A DNA stretch of 64,000 nt from CAG-177 sp964587915 (GCA_964587915.1 CAZPMK010000002.1:78408-142407); one strand, 5' to 3'; counted from the stretch's first letter, positions 1 to 9,590 are shown. Made by a program: numbers and translations. The notes: generated by a model from the sequence alone, not told the origin.

Positions 1-2524
1 CCGTGCGGATAAGCTGAGTAACCTTATCGAAAACCTCAAGAAGCGAAGCAGTTTCGGGAAGTCCTGTTTTTGCATCATAAACAGGCGTGATAACAACGAG
101 CTTGTTGCCTGCTTTCTTAAATTCGGGAGAAACGATATCGCGAACCTTTTCGGTGGTTACGGCAAACGAAACAAGAGTGGGGGGAACGTCGAGTTTTTCA
201 AAGGAACCGCTCATCGAGTCCTTGCCGCCTATCGAGCCGATGCCGAGCTCTTTTTGAGCCTTGAACGCACCGAGAAGTGCCGCAAGAGGCTTGCCCCAAC
301 GCTTGCCGTCAGTTCCGGGCTTTTCAAAATATTCTTGGAAAGTAAGATAAACATCATTGAATTTTGCACCCGTTGCAATGAGCTTTGAAACGGATTCAAC
401 AACTGCAAGATATGCACCGTGATACGGACTTTTCTCCGTAATGAACGGATTGTAGCCCCACGCCATGAGAGAGCAGTCGTCGGTGTGCTTCTTTTCAACG
501 GAAATCTTTTGTACCATTGCCTGAATGGGAGTGAGCTGATTTTTTCCGCCGAAGGGCATGAGAACCGTGCCTGCACCGATGGTGGAATCAAAACGCTCCG
601 AAAGACCTCTCTTTGAGCAAATGTTGAGGTCATCGGCTATTCTCTTGTAATTATCGGTAAATGTACCGCTGATGTTTTCGCCGAAGCTCTCGGGAGCGGC
701 GGGGGTTATCGTAATGTGCTTTTCCGCACCGTTGGAATTAAGGAATTCGCGGCTGATGTCAACTATCTTTTTGCCGTTCCAATTCATTACGAGGCGAGGC
801 TCCGCCTTAACAACTGCAACGGGGCAGGCGTTAAGATTTTCCTTTGCCGCAAGAGCCAAGAAAGCATCGACGTTTTCCTTTTCGACAACGACCGCCATAC
901 GCTCCTGCGACTCGCTTATTGCAAGCTCGGTACCGTCAAGTCCCTCATACTTTTTGGGAACGGCGTTGAGATTTATTTCAAGACCGTCGGCAAGCTCACC
1001 GACCGCAACCGATACGCCGCCCGCACCGAAGTCGTTACAACGCTTAATCATTTTGGTTGCCTCTGCGTTGCGGAAAAGTCTTTGGAGTTTTCTTTCCTCG
1101 GGAGCATTACCCTTTTGAACCTCTGCACCGCAGGTCTCAACGGAATGAGCGTTGTGTGCCTTTGATGAACCGGTTGCACCGCCGATACCGTCACGACCCG
1201 TGCTTCCGCCGAGAAGAATTACCACATCACCCGGAGCGGGAACCTCACGGCGAACGTTTTCAGCGGGAGCCGCGGCGATGACCGCACCGATTTCCATACG
1301 CTTTGCGGCATAGCCGGGATGATAAATTTCATCTACGATGCCTGTTGCAAGACCGATTTGGTTGCCGTATGACGAATATCCGTTTGCCGCCGTGGTAACG
1401 ATTTTACGCTGCGGGAGCTTTCCGGGAATTGTTTGACTGACAGGCACGGTGGGATCTGCCGCACCGGTAACACGCATCGCACCGTATACATAAGCTCTGC
1501 CCGAAAGGGGGTCACGGATTGCACCGCCTATGCAGGTGGCGGCACCGCCGAAAGGCTCAATTTCGGTGGGATGGTTGTGTGTTTCGTTTTTGAACAGAAG
1601 AAGCCACGGCTCGCTTACGCCGTCAACGTCAACATTGATTTTTACCGTGCAGGCGTTGATTTCCTCGGATTCGTCGAGCTTGTCGAGCTTTCCGTGGGCC
1701 TTCAGATACTTGACGGCAACGGTTGCGATATCCATGAGGCATATCGGCTTTGTTCTGCCAAGCTCCTTGCGAACTTCTATATATTCGTCGTATGCGCTTT
1801 GCAAAAGCTCATCTTCAAATTTAACCGAATCAATAACGGTAAGGAAGGTTGTATGACGGCAATGATCCGACCAGTATGTATCTATCATGCGGATCTCCGT
1901 AACCGTCGGCTCTCTGCCCTCGGATTTGAAATATGATTGGCAGAAAGCGATATCGTCCGTATCCATGGCAAGTCCCATGTCGGAAACGAATTTTTCAAGT
2001 CCCGCACGATCAAGGTCGAGGAAGCCCTCAAGAGTTTTAACCGTTGTGGGAATATCGTAATTTACAATAAGCGTTTCGGGCTTTGCAAGCTGTGCTTCAC
2101 GAGCTTCAACAGGGTTGATTACATACTTCTTGATTTCCGCAAGCTCCTGTTCGGAAATGTTGCCGTAAAGAGCATAAACCCTTGCCGAACGGATAACGGG
2201 ACGCTCACCCTGAGAAATTATCTGAATGCACTGTGCGGCACTGTCTGCACGCTGGTCAAACTGACCGGGGAGAAATTCAACGGCAAAAACCGTTGCATCG
2301 CCTACGGAAAGCTCACTTGAAGTTATATCAAGCTGAGGCTCCGAAAAGACCGTTCCTATAGCGTAATTGAAAAGCTCCTCGGTTATGTTTTCCGCATCAT
2401 AGCGGTTGAAAATCCTGATGTTTTCGAGATTGTTTATTCCGAGCAGACCCTTTGCATCGGCAAGCAGTGCCGCCGCTTCATTGGCAAGCCCTTTTTTCTT
2501 TTCAACATAAACTCTGTAAACCAT
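1..2524 (-). CDS. purL: Phosphoribosylformylglycinamidine synthase, N-terminal two thirds (cut by window edge)
   Basis: FGAM synthase converts FGAR, glutamine and ATP to FGAM, step 4 of purine synthesis. The reading frame is open without a stop from the ATG at 2524 to base 1, giving about 841 residues. That fits the large single-chain form of roughly 1,200-1,300 residues whose C-terminal glutamine amidotransferase domain would lie outside the window. The start reads MVYRVYVEKKKGLANEA, and the signature IGSIGGKDSMSGSFEKLD is visible near 184-240. Its ATG shares one base with the purD stop (TAATG), so the two are translationally coupled. It is the last gene seen in the operon. Whether the gene is intact beyond the edge cannot be told. 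Confidence 0.95.
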   Translation of the reverse strand, partial: MVYRVYVEKKKGLANEAAALLADAKGLLGINNLENIRIFNRYDAENITEELFNYAIGTVFSEPQLDITSSELSVGDATVFAVEFLPGQFDQRADSAAQCIQIISQGERPVIRSARVYALYGNISEQELAEIKKYVINPVEAREAQLAKPETLIVNYDIPTTVKTLEGFLDLDRAGLEKFVSDMGLAMDTDDIAFCQSYFKSEGREPTVTEIRMIDTYWSDHCRHTTFLTVIDSVKFEDELLQSAYDEYIEVRKELGRTKPICLMDIATVAVKYLKAHGKLDKLDESEEINACTVKINVDVDGVSEPWLLLFKNETHNHPTEIEPFGGAATCIGGAIRDPLSGRAYVYGAMRVTGAADPTVPVSQTIPGKLPQRKIVTTAANGYSSYGNQIGLATGIVDEIYHPGYAAKRMEIGAVIAAAPAENVRREVPAPGDVVILLGGSTGRDGIGGATGSSKAHNAHSVETCGAEVQKGNAPEERKLQRLFRNAEATKMIKRCNDFGAGGVSVAVGELADGLEINLNAVPKKYEGLDGTELAISESQERMAVVVEKENVDAFLALAAKENLNACPVAVVKAEPRLVMNWNGKKIVDISREFLNSNGAEKHITITPAAPESFGENISGTFTDNYKRIADDLNICSKRGLSERFDSTIGAGTVLMPFGGKNQLTPIQAMVQKISVEKKHTDDCSLMAWGYNPFITEKSPYHGAYLAVVESVSKLIATGAKFNDVYLTFQEYFEKPGTDGKRWGKPLAALLGAFKAQKELGIGSIGGKDSMSGSFEKLDVPPTLVSFAVTTEKVRDIVSPEFKKAGNKLVVITPVYDAKTGLPETASLLEVFDKVTQLIRT

Positions 2525-3792
2525 TATTTTGCCTCCATCGCTAAAGCCTTAGCACCTATATCTTTACGGTAATAGCTGTTGCCGAAAGTGATTTTTTCAA
2601 CCTTTTTATAGGAGTCACGAACGGCATTTTCAAGAGTGTCGGCAATGCTGACAACGCCGAGAACTCTGCCGCCGTTGGTGAGGAGCTTATCCTGCGAGAG
2701 CTTTGCACCCGCAACGTAAACATCCTTTGAAATGTCCTCGGGAATGTTTATTTCAAAGCCTTTTTCGTAAGAAACGGGATAGCCCTCCGATGCCATGATA
2801 ACACAGCAGGCGTTTTTATCGCTGAATTTAACCTCAACCTCGGAAAGTTTTTCGTCGGTGACAGCCTGCATTACCGTCAGCAGGTCACTTTCAAGAAGCG
2901 GGAGAACGACCTGCGTTTCGGGATCACCGAAGCGGCAGTTGTATTCTATTACCTTGGGACCCTTTTCCGTTATCATAAGTCCGAAGTACAGACAACCCTT
3001 GAAGGCTCTGCCCTCCGCTTTCATTGCACGAATCGTGGGCAGGAAAATTTTTTCCATGCACTCATCGGCGATTTCTTTTGTATAGCAGGGATTCGGGGCA
3101 ACGGTGCCCATGCCTCCCGTGTTGAGTCCCGTATCGTTGTCTCCTGCACGCTTGTGATCCATGGAGGATATCATCGGAACAACGGTCTTGCCGTCGGTGA
3201 AAGAAAGAACGGAAACCTCGGGACCCGTCAAAAATTCTTCAATAACGATGCTGTCACCGCTTTTTCCGAATTGCTTGTCACGCATCATGGAAATTACGGC
3301 ATTCTTTGCTTCTTCACGGTCATTCGCAATGATGACACCCTTACCGAGTGCCAAGCCGTCCGCCTTGATTACCGTGGGAACGGGTGCTGTTTCGAGATAA
3401 GCAAGAGCCTTTTCCATATCGGTGAATACCTCGTATTCAGCGGTGGGAATACCGTATTTTTTCATCAGGTTTTTGGAGAACACCTTGCTTCCCTCGATGA
3501 TTGCCGCCGCTTTGCTCGGACCGAAGCAGGGGATACCCTTTGCTTCAAGCACGTCAACAAGTCCGAGTACAAGCGGATCATCGGGTGCCACAACGGCGTA
3601 GTCTATTGCATTCTCGGTTGCGAATGCAGTAATGCCGTCAATATCCGTGGCGGAAATGTCAACGCAAACGGCATCCTTTGCAATTCCGCCGTTTCCGGGC
3701 AGAGCATAGATTTCTTCAACCTGTTTGTTTTCTTTGATTTTTTTAATTATGGCGTGCTCTCTGCCGCCGCCGCCGACTACCATTATTTTCAT
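2524..3792 (-). CDS. purD: Phosphoribosylamine--glycine ligase (GAR synthetase)
   Basis: PurD joins glycine to phosphoribosylamine using ATP (step 2). The 422-residue length is the normal size for a monofunctional enzyme. It opens MKIMVVGGGGREHAI, the family N-terminus, followed by an ATP-grasp domain (GSKVFSKNLMKKYGIPTA, then VIKADGLALGKGV) and the metal/ATP-site segment EYNCRFGDPETQ near residue 280. It lies 15 bases after the formyltransferase stop and overlaps purL by one base. Nothing is missing from the visible active-site motifs. Confidence 0.97.
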   Translation of the reverse strand: MKIMVVGGGGREHAIIKKIKENKQVEEIYALPGNGGIAKDAVCVDISATDIDGITAFATENAIDYAVVAPDDPLVLGLVDVLEAKGIPCFGPSKAAAIIEGSKVFSKNLMKKYGIPTAEYEVFTDMEKALAYLETAPVPTVIKADGLALGKGVIIANDREEAKNAVISMMRDKQFGKSGDSIVIEEFLTGPEVSVLSFTDGKTVVPMISSMDHKRAGDNDTGLNTGGMGTVAPNPCYTKEIADECMEKIFLPTIRAMKAEGRAFKGCLYFGLMITEKGPKVIEYNCRFGDPETQVVLPLLESDLLTVMQAVTDEKLSEVEVKFSDKNACCVIMASEGYPVSYEKGFEINIPEDISKDVYVAGAKLSQDKLLTNGGRVLGVVSIADTLENAVRDSYKKVEKITFGNSYYRKDIGAKALAMEAK

Positions 3793-3807
3793 GTTAACAC
3801 CCTTGAA

Positions 3808-4992
3808 TCAATGATGGAACAAACGCATTCCCGTGAATGCCATTGCCATGCCGTATTTGTTGCAGCAGTCGATTACCGCATCGTCTCTTATTGAACCGCC
3901 GGGTTCGGCAACGTACTTAACGCCGCTTGCATGAGCACGCTCGATATTGTCGCTGAACGGGAAGAAAGCATCGGAGCCCAGAGCAACGCCGTCAATCGTT
4001 TTAAGATATTCCTTTTGTTCCTCACGGGTAAAAGGCTCGGGTCTGACGGTAAAATATTTCTGCCAATTGCCGTCGGCACAAACATCCTCTTCGTTTTGAT
4101 TTATGTAGCCGTCAATAACGTTGTCACGGTCGGGTCTGCCGATATCGTCTCTGAACGGAAGAGCAAGCACCTTTTCGTGCTGACGCAGGAACCAAGTGTC
4201 TGCCTTTGTTCCCGCAAGACGGGTGCAATGAATGCGTGACTGCTGACCCGCACCTACGCCGATAGCCTGACCGTCAACCGCATAGCAAACGGAATTTGAC
4301 TGAGTATATTTGAGAGTTATGAGCGAAATTATGAGGTCACGAACCGCACTTTCGGGAAGCTCCTTGTTTTCGGTAACAACGTTTTTGAGAAGCTGTGCGT
4401 TGATTTCAAAATTGTTTCTGCCCTGCTCAAACGTGATGCCGTAAACCTGCTTCGTTTCAATTGCGGCGGGAACGTAATCGGGATTTATTTTAACTATGTT
4501 GTAATTGCCTTTTCTTTTTGATTTGAGGATTTCAAGTGCCTCGGGCTCGTAGCCGGGAGCAATTACGCCGTCGGAAACCTCACGCTTTATCATTTTCGCC
4601 GTGGTGACGTCGCATACATCCGAAAGAGCAACCCAGTCGCCGAAGGAACACATACGGTCGGTTCCTCTTGCACGGGCATATGCACAGGCAAGGGGAGAAG
4701 CGTCAAGTCCCTCAATATCATCAACGAAGCAAGCCTTTTTCAGCTTGTCCGAAAGGGGAATGCCGACTGCCGCAGAGGTGGGGCTGACGTGCTTGAAAGA
4801 GGTTACCGCAGGCAGACCGAGAGCTTCTTTAAGCTCCTTTACAAGCTGCCATGAATTGAACGCATCGAGAAAATTGATATATCCGGGCTTGCCGCAGAGA
4901 ATTTCAATGGGAAGCTCGCTGCCGTCGTTCATGTAAATTCTTGACGGCTTTTGATTGGGGTTACAGCCGTATTTAAGCTCAAATTCTTTCAT
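3808..4992 (-). CDS. purH: Stand-alone AICAR formyltransferase (PurH C-terminal type)
   Basis: Transfers the formyl group of 10-formyl-THF to AICAR, giving FAICAR (step 9). It is about 394 residues and corresponds only to the AICARFT half of PurH, with no cyclohydrolase domain; the KH motif reads FKHVSPTSAAVG near residue 70. This short form is known from clostridia and archaea, where it has also been named PurV. An upstream in-frame TTG exists at 5007, but the ATG at 4992 is preceded by TGAGGAGAAACAAG, a clear ribosome binding site, so the ATG is preferred. The missing IMP cyclohydrolase activity is supplied by the gene immediately upstream, 11 bases away. Confidence 0.93.
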   Translation of the reverse strand: MKEFELKYGCNPNQKPSRIYMNDGSELPIEILCGKPGYINFLDAFNSWQLVKELKEALGLPAVTSFKHVSPTSAAVGIPLSDKLKKACFVDDIEGLDASPLACAYARARGTDRMCSFGDWVALSDVCDVTTAKMIKREVSDGVIAPGYEPEALEILKSKRKGNYNIVKINPDYVPAAIETKQVYGITFEQGRNNFEINAQLLKNVVTENKELPESAVRDLIISLITLKYTQSNSVCYAVDGQAIGVGAGQQSRIHCTRLAGTKADTWFLRQHEKVLALPFRDDIGRPDRDNVIDGYINQNEEDVCADGNWQKYFTVRPEPFTREEQKEYLKTIDGVALGSDAFFPFSDNIERAHASGVKYVAEPGGSIRDDAVIDCCNKYGMAMAFTGMRLFHH

Positions 4993-5003
4993 CTTGTTTC
5001 TCC

Positions 5004-5720
5004 TCAAACATTCTTGTTTACTATTCTTGATTCGTACTTGCCGCTTTCAAGGTCAATGTATCTGACAAAAAGCGAAACCTTGTTGTCGCAGTTCAAATTG
5101 TTCCAGATAAGCTCTGTAAGAGAATCTATATCCGTATCGGGGAGCGTTACCGTTTTCGGCTCGCCCTCGAAGCTCGGCAGAGGATTGCCGTCGCATTTGT
5201 AGGTGTGAATGAATTTTGCTTTGCCCGCAACTGGATTTGAGTACGCATAGGTGTATCTTTCGCAGGAGCTTGCATCTCCCTCTGCGGATTTAAGAATGGA
5301 CATGGCAAAGTTCATATCGCCGTTTTCAAGTCGGATAATTCCCGATATGCGGGGAGTGTAATTCGGTGCATCATCCTCAAATTCACGGGTACGAAGTGCC
5401 TGCTCAAAGGTCATCTGTCTGTCCATAAGCTCGTATATCGTGTCGGTTTGGTCGCCGTTCGTAACTATCGTCTTGTTGCCCAAAACTCTTACGGGTGCGT
5501 AAATTATGAGATGCGGGTCAACCATTTTGGATTCGTCAAACGCCTGAGTCCTTATGCCCTCGCCGTCGGTGACGAAAACACGGTTGCGGCTGTTCTCGCT
5601 TCTGCCCATGATGAAATATGCGGTTACGGCGTGCTTGCCGTCGGCACTCTTGCCTATCATGATGCCTCTGCCGTGATAAGCCAGTGAATTGAGCTCGCTT
5701 TCAATAGTTTTGATTTCCAT
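5004..5720 (-). CDS. purO: IMP cyclohydrolase, PurO type
   Basis: Closes the ring of FAICAR to form IMP (step 10). The 238-residue protein matches the PurO-like IMP_cyclohyd family (PF07826): N-terminal ELNSLAYHGRGIMIGKSADG, then YFIMGRSENSRNRVF near residue 35-50. It is unrelated in fold to the PurH N-terminal domain. Its position between purN and the stand-alone formyltransferase supports the role. The combination replaces one bifunctional PurH by two proteins. Family recognition is from memory of the conserved start and the GRSxxSRNR element. Confidence 0.9.
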   Translation of the reverse strand: MEIKTIESELNSLAYHGRGIMIGKSADGKHAVTAYFIMGRSENSRNRVFVTDGEGIRTQAFDESKMVDPHLIIYAPVRVLGNKTIVTNGDQTDTIYELMDRQMTFEQALRTREFEDDAPNYTPRISGIIRLENGDMNFAMSILKSAEGDASSCERYTYAYSNPVAGKAKFIHTYKCDGNPLPSFEGEPKTVTLPDTDIDSLTELIWNNLNCDNKVSLFVRYIDLESGKYESRIVNKNV

Positions 5721-5741
5721 TTCAGCACCTCTTACTGTATT

Positions 5742-6377
5742 TTATTCAGTGATAATTGTTTTTCCGTTTTCGACTCGTATTTTTTCCTCGCAAAGAAGCC
5801 GTACCGCCTCGGGGAGAAGTCGCCATTCCGCCTGCTCCATGATACGTCTTTGCAGACTTTCGGGTGTATCTCCGTCGGCTACCTCAACGGCTTTTTGCAG
5901 GATTATCGGTCCCGCGTCGCATTCCGCCGTTACAAAATGTACGGTAGCGCCCGAGACCTTTACGCCTTTTTTCAAAGCCTCTTCATGAACACGCAGACCG
6001 TAAAAGCCCTTGCCGCAGAAGGACGGAATGAGTGCGGGGTGAACGTTTATCATGCGGTTCGGGAATGCATCGCATACATTTTCGTCGAGAATTGTCATGA
6101 AGCCGGCGTATACAATGACATCGGCATTTTCCTCAATAAGAGCATCACGCATTGCAATGCTGTAGGAGGCAATATCCGCATAGTCACGCCGTACGAGCAC
6201 CCTTGTTTTAATTCCGTTGTTTTCGGCACGGGTGAGAGCGTAGGCATCGGGCTTTGAAGAAATTACGCAGGTGATTTTGCCGCAGCCGAGCTTGCCCTGC
6301 TTTTCAGCGTCAATGAGAGCCTGCAAATTTGTTCCGCCGCCCGAAACCAAAACAACGATATTTTTCGTATTATTCAA
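5742..6377 (-). CDS. purN: Phosphoribosylglycinamide formyltransferase (GAR transformylase)
   Basis: Uses 10-formyl-THF to formylate GAR (step 3). About 211 residues, normal for PurN. Visible motifs are the nucleotide loop VLVSGGGTNLQALI, the catalytic strand INVHPALIPSFCGKGFYG (Asn-His pair), and the Asp of SGATVHFVTAECDAGPII. The 5' end overlaps purM. A GTG at 6386 is possible, but it has the GAGG of the coding strand directly against it; the TTG at 6377 sits about 9 bases after GAGGG, so TTG is the better start. Translation is probably coupled to purM termination. Confidence 0.93.
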   Translation of the reverse strand: MNNTKNIVVLVSGGGTNLQALIDAEKQGKLGCGKITCVISSKPDAYALTRAENNGIKTRVLVRRDYADIASYSIAMRDALIEENADVIVYAGFMTILDENVCDAFPNRMINVHPALIPSFCGKGFYGLRVHEEALKKGVKVSGATVHFVTAECDAGPIILQKAVEVADGDTPESLQRRIMEQAEWRLLPEAVRLLCEEKIRVENGKTIITE

Positions 6378-7416
6378 TGATAACACCCTCGTCGGATTTT
6401 ATTACGCTGCCGATTATGTAAGCATCCTCACCGTTTGCTTTGAGAATTTCAAGAGCAGTCTCTGCATCCTCTTTTGCAACGGTAACGCTCATACCGACAC
6501 CCATATTAAATGTATTGAACATATCTCTCTCGGAAATTCCGCCCGTCTTTTGAATAAGCTCGAATATCGGCAGGATTTTGAGAGCGGATTTGTCAACCTT
6601 TACGGAATAACCGTCGGGGAGTGCTCTCGGGATATTTTCATAGAAGCCGCCGCCCGTAATGTGAGAAACCGCCTTAACGTTGATTTTCTCAAACAGAGCA
6701 AGCATGGACTTAACATAAATCTTTGTGGGGGTAAGCAGAGCTTCACCGAGAGACTTTCCTCCGAGAGCCTCGACGGGAGAGGTGAGGTCTGCATTTTCAA
6801 TGTCGAATACCTTGCGAACAAGCGAAAAACCGTTTGAATGTACGCCCGTTGAAGCAAGAGCCAAAACGACGTCACCCTCGGAGACGGTGTTTTTGTCAAG
6901 GAGCTTTGATTTATCGACAATTCCCGTGCAGTAGCCCGCAAGGTCATAATCGTCCTCGGGCATAAGACCCGGATGCTCCGCTGTTTCGCCGCCTATGAGA
7001 GCACAGCCCGCCTGAACGCATCCCTCGGCAACGCCGCCGACTATGGAAGCTATCTTTTCGGGATAGTTCTTGCCGCAGGCAATGTAATCAAGGAAGAACA
7101 GAGGCTTTGCACCGCAGCAGATAATGTCATTAACGCACATTGCAACACAGTCAATACCTATGGTGTCGTGCTTGTCAAGGAGCATGGCGAGCTTTATTTT
7201 TGTTCCGACGCCGTCCGTTCCCGAAACAAGAACAGGCTCGGAAATACCGTCAAGGTTGAGACCGAAGCAACCGCCGAAGCCGCCTACGTCATCAAGACAG
7301 CCCTCATTTTTGGTTCGGGCAATGTGCTTTTTCATAAGCTCAACGGATTTGTAGCCGGCGGTGATGTCAACGCCGGCCTGAGCATAGCTGTCGGATTTTG
7401 ATTTATTTATCATCAT
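6370..7416 (-). CDS. purM: Phosphoribosylformylglycinamidine cyclo-ligase (AIR synthetase)
   Basis: Converts FGAM to AIR with ATP (step 5). About 348 residues, the usual size. The family signature LVSGTDGVGTKIKLA lies near residue 60, followed by GGETAEHPGLMP and SHITGGGFYENIPRALP. Start: the frame is open further upstream to 7464, but AAAGGAATAAA precedes two adjacent ATGs (7416 and 7413), and the purF stop lies one base upstream, so 7416 is chosen. The stop overlaps the purN start region. Confidence 0.95.
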   Translation of the reverse strand: MMINKSKSDSYAQAGVDITAGYKSVELMKKHIARTKNEGCLDDVGGFGGCFGLNLDGISEPVLVSGTDGVGTKIKLAMLLDKHDTIGIDCVAMCVNDIICCGAKPLFFLDYIACGKNYPEKIASIVGGVAEGCVQAGCALIGGETAEHPGLMPEDDYDLAGYCTGIVDKSKLLDKNTVSEGDVVLALASTGVHSNGFSLVRKVFDIENADLTSPVEALGGKSLGEALLTPTKIYVKSMLALFEKINVKAVSHITGGGFYENIPRALPDGYSVKVDKSALKILPIFELIQKTGGISERDMFNTFNMGVGMSVTVAKEDAETALEILKANGEDAYIIGSVIKSDEGVIIE

Positions 7417-7417
7417 T

Positions 7418-8842
7418 TTATTCCTTTCCGTTCCAGCAATAGGTGCAAAGCTCACATTCGTCAAGACCGATTGCTTTTATTACGCCCTCCAAGGACTGAA
7501 ATTCCAAGGAAGCAAAGTTGAATTTTTCACAGATGGTGCGTCGCAGTGCCTTGCCTCTTTCCGTTTCACCGTTTGAGTATTCTTCAATATGATTGAAGCC
7601 TTCTTCGCCCTCAAGCTCCATAATGATTCTGCGGGCGATAAGCTCCATGTTGTCGGTGGAGCGTGAAAAATTGAGGAACTTACAGCCGAACATTATCGGC
7701 GGGCACGCTGAACGCATATGAACGGCTTTAGCTCCGTTCTCATAGAGAAACTCGACCGTTTCGCGAAGCTGAGTACCTCTTACGATTGAATCGTCAACGA
7801 AAAGAAGATTCTTGTCAACAATGAAATCGTGTACGGGAACCTGCTTCATTTTGGCAACCTTGTTGCGTTCGGATTGCCTTGCGGGAGTAAAGCTGCGTGA
7901 CCATGTGGGAGTGTATTTGATGAAAGCACGGGCGAACTTTTTGCCGCTGCAATTTGCGTAGCCAATGGCGTGGGGAGTACCCGAATCGGGAACACCTCCT
8001 ACATAGTCTACATCGGCTGCGGTGTTCGTTTTTTTATCGTATTCCGCCATGATTTCACCGTTTCTGCAACGCATCGCTTCAACGTTGACGCCCTCATAGG
8101 TAGCAGTCGGATAACCGTAGTAGGTCCAAAGGAAAGAACAGATCTGCTTTTTCTTTCCCGGTTTTGCAAGCTGTGTCACACTGTCGGGCGTGAGCTTGAC
8201 GATTTCACCGGGGCCAAGCTCTTTTACGCATTCGTAGCCGAGCTTTTCAAAAGCAAAGGATTCAAAGGTGGCGGCATGACCGAAGTCATCCTTGCCGATA
8301 AGCAGAGGAAGTCGTCCGACCTTGTCTCTTGCGGCAATGATTGAGCCGTCGCTTGTGAGAATAAGAACTGCGCAGGTGCCCTCGATAACTTCCTGAGCAT
8401 ATTTTATTCCGTCCGCAAAATTATCCTTTTGGTTTATGAGTGCCGCAACCAATTCGGTGGTGTTTACCTTACCGCCGGTCATTGCATCAAAATAACCGCC
8501 GGCGTGATCGAGGCACTCATCTATCAGCTTTTCGGCATTGTTGATAACTCCTATCGTGCCTATCGCATAGGTGCCGAGCTTTGAACGAATGAGCATGGGC
8601 TGCGGGTCGGTGTCGCTTATGCAGCCTATTGCGGAAGTACCCGTCATTTCATCAAAAATCTTTTCAAATTTCGTTCTGAACGGGGAATTTTCAATGTTGT
8701 GTATTTTTCTTTGCAAACCGATTTCTTTGTCGTATGCCGCAAGTCCGGCACGGCGAGTGCCGAGGTGCGAATGATAGTCAACGCCGAAGAAAACATCGGT
8801 CATGCAGTCTTGAGTTGAGGTAATGCCGAAAAAACCGCCCAT
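7418..8842 (-). CDS. purF: PurF-type amidophosphoribosyltransferase with a dead glutaminase domain
   Basis: PurF makes phosphoribosylamine from PRPP and ammonia (step 1). The phosphoribosyltransferase half looks intact: the PRPP loop LLFVDDSIVRGTQ is at about 346-358. Cysteines at about 235, 387 and 463/466/469 match the spacing of the Fe-S ligands of the Bacillus-type enzyme. The N-terminal Ntn glutaminase half is degenerate. The protein starts MGGFFGITS, with Gly where the nucleophile Cys belongs. The HxRYST and HNGNL glutamine-binding motifs are replaced by GCISDTDPQ and TIGVINNAE. An upstream start is excluded because the next ATG is followed directly by TGA. It may use free ammonia or a separate glutaminase; I recall similar MGGFFG proteins in other gut anaerobes. 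Confidence 0.9.
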   Translation of the reverse strand: MGGFFGITSTQDCMTDVFFGVDYHSHLGTRRAGLAAYDKEIGLQRKIHNIENSPFRTKFEKIFDEMTGTSAIGCISDTDPQPMLIRSKLGTYAIGTIGVINNAEKLIDECLDHAGGYFDAMTGGKVNTTELVAALINQKDNFADGIKYAQEVIEGTCAVLILTSDGSIIAARDKVGRLPLLIGKDDFGHAATFESFAFEKLGYECVKELGPGEIVKLTPDSVTQLAKPGKKKQICSFLWTYYGYPTATYEGVNVEAMRCRNGEIMAEYDKKTNTAADVDYVGGVPDSGTPHAIGYANCSGKKFARAFIKYTPTWSRSFTPARQSERNKVAKMKQVPVHDFIVDKNLLFVDDSIVRGTQLRETVEFLYENGAKAVHMRSACPPIMFGCKFLNFSRSTDNMELIARRIIMELEGEEGFNHIEEYSNGETERGKALRRTICEKFNFASLEFQSLEGVIKAIGLDECELCTYCWNGKE

Positions 8843-8861
8843 AGCAAGTCACATCCTTATT

Positions 8862-9548
8862 TTACGCAAAAAAGAGCTTTGAAAGAGTCATGGGATCAAT
8901 GTACTCTCCGTTCTTGTAAACACGCATATTACCCGAAGCGATTTCGTCGATGAGCATAACGTTTCCGTCTGCATCGTAGCCGAACTCAAACTTGATGTCA
9001 TAGAGGTCAAGATTCTTTGCCTTGAGGTCGTCGGCAACGATTTTGGTTATCTGCTGAGTCATGCTCTTGATGCTGTCATACTGCTCGCCGCTCATTACGC
9101 CGAGAGCTACGAGAGCATCCTTTATTACAAGGGGATCGCCCTTTTCGTCGTTTTTGAAGGTCATTTCAACATATGCGGGAAGATCGGCACCCTCTTCAAT
9201 GTAATCGCCGTATCTGCGGAAGAAGCTGCCTACTGCCTTGTAGCGGCAAATAACCTCAAGACCCTTGCCGAAAACCTTTGCGGGAAGAACCTCCATGGTG
9301 GTGTCATTAAGGTCTGCACTTACATAGTGAGTCTTAATGCCTGCTGCATTGATTTTTTCAAAGAAATAAACGGACATACGAAGATTTACGTCGCCTACGC
9401 CGTCAATGGTGAGACCGACGGAATTTTCGCCGGGATCGAATACGCCGTCCTTGCCGGTGCAGTCGTCCTTAAATTTGAGCAGATAATTGCCGTTGTCAAG
9501 GGCATAAACGTTTTTGGTCTTTCCGGTGTAAACAAGTGATTTTTCCAT
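8862..9548 (-). CDS. purC: Phosphoribosylaminoimidazole-succinocarboxamide synthase
   Basis: Ligates aspartate to CAIR (step 7). 228 residues, typical of bacterial PurC. The start MEKSLVYTGKTKNVYALD carries the KTK-Y motif, and ECRYKAVGSFFRRYG-like text (ICRYKAVGSFFRRYG) near residue 85-100 is the conserved substrate region. AAAGGAG lies 10 bases before the ATG. It sits between purE and purF, 19 bases from purF. No purB or purK is present in the window, so adenylosuccinate lyase must be encoded elsewhere. Confidence 0.95.
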   Translation of the reverse strand: MEKSLVYTGKTKNVYALDNGNYLLKFKDDCTGKDGVFDPGENSVGLTIDGVGDVNLRMSVYFFEKINAAGIKTHYVSADLNDTTMEVLPAKVFGKGLEVICRYKAVGSFFRRYGDYIEEGADLPAYVEMTFKNDEKGDPLVIKDALVALGVMSGEQYDSIKSMTQQITKIVADDLKAKNLDLYDIKFEFGYDADGNVMLIDEIASGNMRVYKNGEYIDPMTLSKLFFA

Positions 9549-9590
9549 GATTTTTTTGCTCCTTTGTATTTTAAATTGAATTTTTGGCTG

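Noticed and set aside
229..2320. Several plus- and minus-strand frames near the left edge
   Set aside because: All lie over the continuous purL coding frame, which reaches the window edge without a stop.
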